Shown here piece after piece: positions 56,462 to 64,000 of a stretch of 64,000 bases of DNA. A program made the position numbers and the translations under genes. The first letter of the stretch is position 1. Each line of letters opens with the position of its first letter. The stretch is taken from NCBI GenBank assembly GCA_963854735.1, contig OY978102.1:186001-250000 (forward strand), read 5' to 3'. The notes under the pieces were generated by a model. It saw only the letters and a list, made by a program, of their open reading frames with translations, did not search any database and was not told the DNA's origin. This stretch comes from Marvania coccoides. Lineage: Eukaryota > Chlorophyta > Trebouxiophyceae > Chlorellales > Chlorellaceae.

Positions 56462-57021
56462 GTTTTTTTAATTTAGATTGAAAAAAACATTTATTTAGTC
56501 CAAATTTCGCTGCTTTATTCTAAACATGAACAGCGGTGGGGCGCCGGCGCTCTCTCAGTGAGCTGCAAGTCGGTTCAGTTACGATAGAGACAATGGAAAT
56601 CAATAGGAGCCATATGTTAGAAGGTTGGCAAGCAGCCTCTTCTTTGAGCAGCTTTTGTCACACAAGACAAGATGATATCACATTTTTGCCACCGTCTCCG
56701 CCAGATTTGTTCCCTTCTTCTTCTTCTTCTATTACAGCGAAGGCCACAGAATATAATCGAAATCTGACAACAGCCAGATGTACTCAGACCACGCCTAAAA
56801 AGACAAACTGACCCTCCCCCCGCCCCCCCCCAAAAAAAACTTCTAACAAACGTAAAGAAATGGCAGGGTTTCAATGCCTGTGTTGTTTCCTCCTCAGTCA
56901 CCCTCAAACCCTTCAAAATACTCGCATCAGTCTAGCAGACCTGCATGAATTAATACCATTGCAAAAGAATTAAATTGGCTCATTTCAACGCCGCATGCAA
57001 ATCGTATAAAGTTATTGTTTT
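56462..57021. other. Intergenic
   Basis: 560 bp upstream of COA1 and downstream of the small secreted-type gene. Contains a short C run near 56815-56830. No gene recognised. Confidence 0.45.
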
Positions 57022-57408
57022 TTACTCGCCGTCAACCTCGGGCAGCTCGATCTTGCCGTACTCCCCGTCGCTCGAAGACGACGAGGAGCGGTATAAGCGC
57101 GCCATGGACGAGGTGATGCTCTTCAGCATCACCGGCATGAAATTGGTGGCGTCAGCGCCGTAGTTGAGCAGCGTGAAGTTGGCAGCACCCGCCGCCTGGT
57201 CGTAGACTCCCTTGAAAAGTTCGGCCATGATGTCGGTGTAATGGGTAATGCGGGCGAAGTTGTAGTGGATGCGGTTGACGATGAGCGTCTTCAGCAGCTC
57301 CTCGGGAACGAGGCCGTTGGGGTCGCCAGCAGGGTGAGAATCGGGGCCATTGACGTCACATGAAAGCCTCAGAATCCAAGGAGCGCAAAATAAGATGAGC
57401 GGCGCCAT
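57022..57408 (-). CDS. Short secreted-type protein of unknown function
   Basis: A single 128-residue frame on the minus strand starting MAPLILFCAPWILRLSC, which looks like a signal peptide. The body is mostly helical-looking (LVPEELLKTLIVNRIHYNFARI, DIMAELFKGVYDQA) and ends in a poly-Ser stretch and an acidic tail. GC-rich third positions support it as real coding sequence. No family recognised; a further 5' exon cannot be excluded. Confidence 0.65.
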   Translation of the reverse strand: MAPLILFCAPWILRLSCDVNGPDSHPAGDPNGLVPEELLKTLIVNRIHYNFARITHYTDIMAELFKGVYDQAAGAANFTLLNYGADATNFMPVMLKSITSSMARLYRSSSSSSDGEYGKIELPEVDGE

Positions 57409-57894
57409 CGTCGTTGGTTGGTAAAATAAAGTGGCGAAGGCCTCTCGATTTGGAAATTCTGCAATTCGTGGAATTGTTTCACTTCAAACCAAGCAGTAAT
57501 GCCAGCATTTACAGGAGAAGATCATTAAAATTACCTCCGATGCCATCTCGATTCAAAAAATGCTGTGTCCTCTATTGCGCTGGTTGCACACGGGAGACGA
57601 TATAATACTCTACATTTGAATTACGAATAAATATATAAAAATAAATGGGCTTGGCATGACAAGCTGCTCTGCACACCCAATATCTTGAAGTCCTCATCCC
57701 AAAACACCAATTTGCCTATTGCAATTATTATTTTTATTCTGAGGCATGCCCTGTATTAGCAACAAAAATTTAACTTTAACTAACACAATCTCAAGAAGCA
57801 ACTTTTGAATTTGATCTCACATTTTTCGCGTAACATTATTTCAAAAGACGCTTTAGAGCCGCATTTTCATGCCATCTCGCTAACTAAGACAGAA
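57409..57894. promoter_or_regulatory. Divergent promoter region
   Basis: 486 bp between opposite start codons, AT-rich. An in-frame ATG at 57805 lies upstream of the ankyrin start, but the sequence between 57805 and 57895 is AT-rich and less coding-like. No defined promoter motif. Confidence 0.35.
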
Positions 57895-59160
57895 ATGGCA
57901 GCGGCCCCACCAGCTGCCCCGCCAGCTGCCCCGCCAGCGCCAGCGGCAAATCCACTACTACCACCGCAGAATGATGGCCTCAACGCACTCCACAGAGCTG
58001 CCAAGGCCGGGGACGTGGAGCAGATCAACGCCTTGTTGCGGTCGCACGCTGTGCTCAAAGTCTTGGACGCCCCAGCAGAAGGCCTGGGCCTGTGGCGGCG
58101 GACGGCTCTTCAATTTGCCGTGGGACAGGGCAGCATCGCTGTGGTGGCCACGCTGCTGCGGGCAGGGGCCAACCTTGAAGCCACCGACGCAAATGACCGA
58201 ACTGCGTGCCACATTGCGGTGGAATGGGGGCATTTGGCGGTGCTGGAGCTGCTTTTGGAAGAAGGGGCGGAGGTTGAAGCCAGGGACACTAGAGCATTTA
58301 CTATGGTGCACATTGCGGCGTGCACCGGGCGCACGGCGGTCATGGAGCGCCTGTTGAAGGCGGGAGCCGACAAAGAAGCCAAAGACCAGCACGGGTGAGA
58401 GAGGAGAGCTTTAAGAAGAAATCATGCTCAAATTTCTGTACACATTTTTTCGACAAATAGTTTTGTTGTCATTTTTTCTTTCCTGAAGGCGAACGGCGCT
58501 TCATAAGGCTGCCGACTACGGCCGAGCGGCGATGGTGGACCTGCTTCTATCGTCAGGAGCTGCAATTGACGCTCGCGACTCTCTTGGCAGCACGCCGCTC
58601 ATTCTCGCAGCAGAAGCAGGCCGGAGCGGCGTGGTGACGGCGTTGCTCAATGCTGGGGCCCACATCAACGCCAAAAACAGGTCAGAATGTTTGGCATTTT
58701 CACTCTCTGTCTAAAACCTATCACAATAAAATATGACACAACGTCTCAACGTCTCTTCCTAATTTTATTTTGTAGGTGGAATTACACGCCTCTGGCGTAC
58801 GCTGCGCTGCGGAACCGCGTGCCGGTGGCGCGGCAGCTCATTGAGGCCGGCGGAGACCTGGCTGAGGGGGCTCAAATGGGGGAGCTGCATCGAATTGAGG
58901 CAGGGGTGACGCTGGCAGCTGCCGGCTATCGCAGGTGGGCCAACATCCCCAACCTGTGCCCTGGGCTGGAGAAAGCGCTGCTGGCGGTTTGGCAGCAGCA
59001 CCCCGAGGACCTGGGGCAGCTGTTTCGAAGGTTGGAGGAGGGGGTTAAGGCCAAGGTGAGGACAACGCTGCGGTGCCTGCACCGCCGGATTCCGCTGCTG
59101 GAGGAGAAGCTGCGCATGGGCATACTGCATGAGGTGCTGTGGGAGCAGCACAGGCGGTGA
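57895..59160 (+). CDS. Ankyrin-repeat protein with conserved C-terminal domain
   Basis: Exons 57895-58394, 58489-58680 and 58776-59160 give 358 residues. After a Pro/Ala repeat (PPAAPPAAPPAP) come about seven ankyrin repeats (for example NALHRAAKAGDVEQINALL, TACHIAVEWGHLAVLELLL, TALHKAADYGRAAMVDLLL, TPLILAAEAGRSGVVTALL). The last ~110 residues form a separate helical domain: GVTLAAAGYRRWANIP, GLEKALLAVWQQHPEDLGQ, and LRCLHRRIPLLEEKLRMGIL. That domain recurs, broken, at 8.9-9.1 kb and 12.3-12.5 kb, so this gene is the intact reference for the family in this window. Binding partner unknown. Confidence 0.88.
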
Positions 59161-59416
59161 ATGAATCCTGCTGCGCTTTTTTTAATACTCTTGTTGATTT
59201 TTTAGGCTGATGAATGAACTTTTTGACGTGACAACATGTTTCATTTTCTGTATTTCATTTGTGCATACCCATTAATTTTCTATCCCCCTTTATACACGCC
59301 TGTCTTGCTTCAATGCTTCCTCTCGGATTAATAATGTAGAGTTCAAAACTTTTTTTAATTTCCAAAAATTTGCATTAATAAAATAAAAAAAATAAACAAT
59401 CGAAGAATAGACGTTA

Positions 59417-61940
59417 TTACAAATTCAACGCGTCAAGCAGCTTCATGTGGCTCCACACCGGCACCAGCGTGTTCGCAGTTATCATCCCCGATGCAGCAGC
59501 GGCTGGCACGCCAATCCCTGGTGCGCAGCTGTCTCCGCACCGAAACAGCCCTTCAATTGGCGTCTGAGGCCCCGGGAAAGCGCCGCTGCGGGCGCTGATG
59601 GCAGGGCCATACGTCCCTTTGTGCCGCCTCAGGAACCGCGCGTGCGTGAGCGGCGTGCCCACCATCGTGACCTCCGCTCGCTGCCTAATGTCTGGAATGA
59701 CCTTCTCCAGCGATTCCCAGAGGCACTGCGACCTTTCTTCCTTCAGGGCTAGGTACTCGGACGACCCTGGGCGCAGGTTCTCCCACAGCTCCCAGGGCTC
59801 GTTGCCGGCGGTGTAAGCGTGCACCACGGCCTTGCCGGGCGGGGCCAGTGAGGGGTCAAAAACGGTGGGGATGGAGGCGATGCACACCTGCAGTTTGAAT
59901 AGAATTGATACAATGGGCGGTAAGGAAGGAGCGAAATGGATCCATACATAGTTGAATGTATGTTTGTTGGTGCTAGGTGAAGAAATAACATGAATGGTCA
60001 AGGTAGGGGCGTTATTTATTAAATATGTCTTGCGTTTTGGGGGGCTTCGAGGTCAGACCAGTTGTTGACAAACAAATGGTGGCAGTCCAGGTCGGGGAGA
60101 CCCGTGGCATCGATGCCCAGGTGCAAATGCCTGCAAATAATGGTTTCAAATCCAGCTCGTATTAAAATAAACCGAAAATGCTGTGAGAAAATTGAAGAAA
60201 GCACTACTCTGAAGCTCACATGAAGCTGCCGGTGCGGGGGGTGGCAGCCACGGAGGCCGCATACACAGGGGGCCGCGCCTCGGCTGGCAGCAGCGTCTGG
60301 GTGTCCCAGATCGAGGCATTAGAAACCACCGCTCGCTTGGCCTTGATAGTTTCTGGCCCGCCCTTTCTTTTTGAAGAGGATTTGAGCTTGACCCCGACTG
60401 CTCTACCCCCCTCCACGATGATTTCATCGACTGTGCTCTTCAGCAGCACCCTGCCGCCGTGCTTCTCAATCCCCCGCACCAAAGCGTCGACGATGGATTT
60501 GCTGCCGCCAAAGGGGTAGTCGATGGTGGATTTGCCCCCATTCCGCTCCCTAAATCCAATGCAAGCAGCAAGAGAGTATGGCAATATCAGAAATATTCAA
60601 GACAGCAATGGGAACATGATGAATTAGTAGGCAAAATAATGTTCCAATATCAACACACATCACGGGCGAAATTCCAATCCCGACACAAGAAAATTCCAAA
60701 TATCCTATTTGAACAACTGCACAAAATCGGCCAACTCACGTGTACATATAGACCATCTCCGCGGCGATGGTGTCCCTGGCCATCATTCCCGACAGCACAA
60801 AGCACTCCAGATCGATGAAACTCCGCAGCCAAGGGTCGGTAACCTCCTTATCAACGACGTTGGAGAACGGACCCGTCAGCTGCCCCACCATGAACGCGGT
60901 CTTTAGTAGCGCCGGGCCGAAGCGCCCAGCAGTCAACACGATGCCAGGGTCGCTACGAATGGCGGCGGCGGGGAACAGCGCTGCGCCAGCGCCCAGAGGG
61001 GCCATCACCTTCTCCAGGCGCTGCCACTCGCGGAAGGCGGCTTCGCCGCCGATGCGACGGATGGCTGCTGCGTACTGCTCAGCGTCACACACGCAGGGGA
61101 AGGTGCCCTCTGGGCTGTACACCACCCACTGTTCAATGAATTTAATAGGGGAGAAAGCGACTAGTGGGTATGCGTTCTCAATTAGGCCAATTTCAAAATT
61201 TTAAATGCTGCTAATTGATATTGGAAACAGCACTTATTCCACGCGAATATGTAGTTGCCAAAAATTGCGAGAACTCGCCCAACGCCATTGCAAAGATAAA
61301 AATGCTCGTCTTCAGGATAATCGAAACAACTCACTCTGTCGTAGGTGGTGCACTCCACGCTCTCCCCTACCGCGTCCAGCACCTGCTTCAGCGGGTTTGA
61401 GGACTTTCCAGGCGGCCCAGACAGCCCCGCAAAGAACGACGGCCCAGCATCGAAATGGAAGCCATCCACCTCAAAGCCGTGGGCAGCGCCCCCCGCGTGG
61501 TAGTGCGCTTCCACCACGGTCACTCGGTAGCCGTATTTTTTCAGCAAAGCGGCGCAGCAAAGCCCGCCGATGCCTGAGCCGATTATTACAACGTCGGTTT
61601 CATGGCTGCGGTCGCTGCTGCTGGCGGTTTCTTGTTGTTCGACTACTGAAGAGGCAGTACGCACTGCCGAAGAAGAAAATCTGCAAAAAGAGAGGGGGAG
61701 AGTGAGAGAATGGGAGGGGGAAGCTCTGGCGGTGAAGGGGATTTGGCTAAGAAAGGCGTACAGAGGGGTGGAGGGGGTGACAGGAGCTACCCGCCGGTGC
61801 GAAAAATGGGGGTGCGTTGAACGGCGGAGGTGTGGGCTGCGTAGCGCGCTTGGAGGCGAGTCTTTGATTTGTGATCGGAATAGTATTCTTTGAGATAAAT
61901 TTTGAGAGGCTAGACTCATGGCTGCGCAATATAAACACAT
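59417..61940 (-). CDS. CRTISO: Carotenoid isomerase (CRTISO family)
   Basis: Minus-strand exons 61940-61335, 61128-60740, 60549-60220, 60130-60034 and 59887-59417 give about 630 residues; Met at 61919 is an alternative start. A plastid flavoprotein that converts poly-cis-lycopene precursors to all-trans forms. Seen: a long Ser/Pro-rich transit region, the FAD loop DVVIIGSGIGGLCCAALLKKYG, then EAHYHAGGAAHGF and FHFDAGPSFFAGLSG, YPFGGSKSIVDALVRGIEKH, NNWSDLEAPQN, PGKAVVHAYTAG and the closing CGDSCAPGIGVPAAAASG. Intron 4 has a GC donor (AAC|GCAAGA), required to join APQN to VCIASIPTVF. An 81-bp stop-free in-frame segment (61761-61681) in the transit region may also be an intron. Sequence places it in the CRTISO/CRTISO-like group; which of the two needs a tree. 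Confidence 0.92.
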
Positions 61941-61952
61941 GACGTCAATCAA

Positions 61953-62469
61953 ATGCGGAAAGATTAGATAATGAGCATGGCAATGAAAATGGTGGACGAG
62001 ACTCTCTCTTTTCTGAGAAAATTTGTGGGCACGGTGATCAAAAATTTCGCTTGTTGCTTGTCCTTTTTTAATGTAAATGCGTTTTTAATTGGCAAAGGTA
62101 CACGATAGCAATCCTTATGCGGCCGCTGCAATTAATTTGAGAGCTTTTTATTTTTAAACCACCAAAGCCTTATCTGTCCATCTACCACAGCTCTTGGGGT
62201 AAAAATCAATTACCAAGGCCTATAAATGTGCCAAACCAGGATTTGCTTCATCTGGGAGCGCTGCAGTATGTTTTTGGTGACAAACTAATCTAAAAATTGG
62301 TATTTTGGGGGATTTATTTAATGTTCATACTATGAACATGCACATTATTTTTGAAATGAGGCGTTTCTTTCGGTTTGTATAGCTGGAAGTACGCAATGAA
62401 ATGAATCAGCTGCTCTTTCTCTCTCACTTTCACTTTCTCAAATCAAACACTCTCAAGTTATTCATTTGT
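61953..62469. other. Intergenic
   Basis: 517 bp AT-rich spacer between CGLD27 (upstream, same strand) and CRTISO. It contains the CRTISO promoter by position. No other feature recognised. Confidence 0.45.
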
Positions 62470-63766
62470 TCATTCTGACGCAGCCCGCACAGCATCCCCT
62501 GCCTCCTCCCACGCTGCCTGCCGCGCCGCTCGCCTGGCCTCCCTGTCGAACTTCTCGCAAAGCCGCTCTCCGCCTGCAATCGACTTGAAATACCTGCGAA
62601 TATAAAGAAAGAGAGGGAAAATTGGGGTTATGAAAGGGATTTTCAAATATGATACAGGGGATAAAGCAGAAGGAAGCAAACTGCGTTTCAAGGAGAGAAA
62701 AAAAACTCGCTAAAAAAAAAACAAAAAAAAAAACTACCGCTCACCTGTCTCTGCAAAATCCAGGCACGCCGCCCTGCGCCTCCGCCTCTGCTGCCGCCGC
62801 ATCGTCATCCTTGATCAACTCATCCAAGTTCCGGACCCTCGAGCTGAAAATGATGCCGTTGGGCGTCACCTGGGTGGGAGAATAAGCGCCAGGAACGTCT
62901 CCGCTGCGTGACGCCACCGTCAATGCCACCGCTGTGGCCAGCAACGCCCCGCCTGCGCCCTGCAGCGTGCGCCGCAACCGCGCCAGCACTGGTCGCACCT
63001 CGTACGCCCCCAACAGTCGATCCCGCGTTAAAATTTCCGGCGGTTTCACGAAGAACTGGCCGTCAAACCACCCCGTTTCCTCGTAGGCGAGCGTGGCGGT
63101 CATCAGCCGGTCCGCCACGTACTTCCAGCCCAGATAGATTCGCAGGCTGGCGATGGCTACCACAACGAGCGAGCCGGTGGAGGCGGAAAGAAAGAATTCG
63201 AGGGGTTGGTCTGCGGGGTCAAACGACTGGTAGGCGATGGGGCCACCCAGAAAGGAGAAGGTGCCGCCCCACAGGATGATGAGGCGCTTCACGTACTCGC
63301 CGAGCTCCAGAGTTGCCTGCAGAGAAAAAATTAAACGAAAATAAGCAGTATTAATATTGGTTTTGAGGTTTGTTTTCAGATAGATAACTGAGACTCTTTG
63401 GTGGTGTTAGTGTAGGAGAAGTAGAGTTACGGGTGTTTGTTCAAAGAAGAAAGACGAGTGAAAGGAAGGAGGCGGCAGCGGTGATAATAATAGAAAAATG
63501 AATTAAAAACTACTTGCCCAGGAGTACAAAGGGTCGTTCTTGAGCTGCTTGAGCTCGTTAACGGGGCGTTGGTCAGAGGGGACCTCAATCTCAAGCTGGC
63601 TCAGCTGCGCGGGGCCGTCGTCCTTCAGGGCACTGGCGTGGCCACGGCGCGCGCAAGTGGGAGCAGCCTGGCGCAAATTAGGGAACAGGGACACCGAGCG
63701 CGGGGTTCCATCGATCCTGGTGATCTTCCGTGTCGGGAGGCGGGCCAAATGGGCGGTGCACGCCAT
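62470..63766 (-). CDS. CGLD27: CGLD27 / DUF1230 plastid protein
   Basis: Minus-strand exons 63766-63518, 63316-62745 and 62593-62470 give 314 residues. The first intron has a GC donor (TGG|GCAAGT), which joins DPLYSWA to TLELGEYVKR as the family requires. DUF1230 signatures: VPSDQRPVNELKQL, RIYLGWKYVADRLM, YEETGWFDGQFFVKPPEIL, TRDRLLGAYEVRPVLARLR. Two membrane helices flank this region. The N-terminus is basic and transit-like (residues 1-45). The family is named for conservation in the green lineage and diatoms and is linked to iron-limitation acclimation in plants; its molecular activity is unknown. Confidence 0.93.
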
Positions 63767-64000
63767 TTGGAAGCGCACAAGTCGTGTGCAAAATTTGATT
63801 CTTTTATGAGGGCGATGGAGGACGGGCAGCACGCGCACCACGGCCAGCGCAAGGGATTTGGCCGGGTGTGAGGTCTCCAATTATTGTTGATTAAATGGCT
63901 TGTTCTCTGGCTAAAATTGCAAAGTTTTCCATGCTGCGAAACATCCAAAGCATGATGGTAAAAGGCGAGGCTTTAATTCTTGCGCATTCCGCAAACGCTG
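63767..64000. other. Upstream of CGLD27
   Basis: 234 bp to the window edge. The first ~115 bp upstream of the ATG stay open in the CGLD27 frame without another ATG, so the transcript may start here. Nothing further can be said at the edge. Confidence 0.4.

Overview
The window is eukaryotic nuclear DNA, most likely from a green alga (chlorophyte-like). Spliceosomal introns of about 80-450 bp are frequent. Exons are GC-rich with GC-rich third positions, while introns and spacers are AT-rich with long T/pyrimidine tracts. The gene set is that of a plastid-bearing green-lineage cell: a DWARF27-type carotene isomerase, a CRTISO-type carotenoid isomerase, a CGLD27/DUF1230 plastid protein, a plastid-type aspartate-semialdehyde dehydrogenase and several proteins with transit-like N-termini. 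I cannot name the species from sequence alone.

Layout. 0-7.3 kb: the 3' part of an unrecognised membrane protein, a small plastid membrane protein, Rab GDI and CutC. 7.3-12.7 kb is an accessory block: a decayed ankyrin-repeat pseudogene, an ankyrin/TKL-kinase/RING-like gene on the opposite strand, and a second copy of the pseudogene 3' end. 12.7-30 kb is dense housekeeping: queuosine salvage, a plastid methyltransferase, TMEM53/DUF829, an isocitrate-lyase/PEP-mutase family enzyme, NOC4, D27, SURF1, an unresolved 1.1-kb interval, class I HDAC, a Tim17/NDUFA11-like protein and an unknown acidic protein. 30-42 kb: two intronless type II membrane proteins flank an FAD monooxygenase, ASADH and a START-domain protein. 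42-59 kb: a small mitochondrial-like protein, an RCC1-propeller protein with an F-box-like segment, a small membrane protein, a sphingosine/diacylglycerol-kinase-like enzyme, a disordered nuclear-looking protein, an F-box/LRR protein, COA1, a short secreted-like protein and an intact ankyrin paralogue of the pseudogene. 59-64 kb: CRTISO and CGLD27.

There are no operons. Genes alternate in orientation, giving seven head-to-head pairs with start codons about 190-490 bp apart and tail-to-tail neighbours between them. Functional themes recur without clustering: SURF1 and COA1 both assist cytochrome c oxidase assembly, and D27 and CRTISO both act on carotenoids. Gene models below were built by joining exons at splice sites and checking that each spliced model keeps its frame; lengths are from those models. 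The most unusual signals are an excess of GC-AG introns, the ankyrin-kinase-RING gene with an acylation-type N-terminus, and the shared-lesion duplicate of the ankyrin pseudogene that flanks it.
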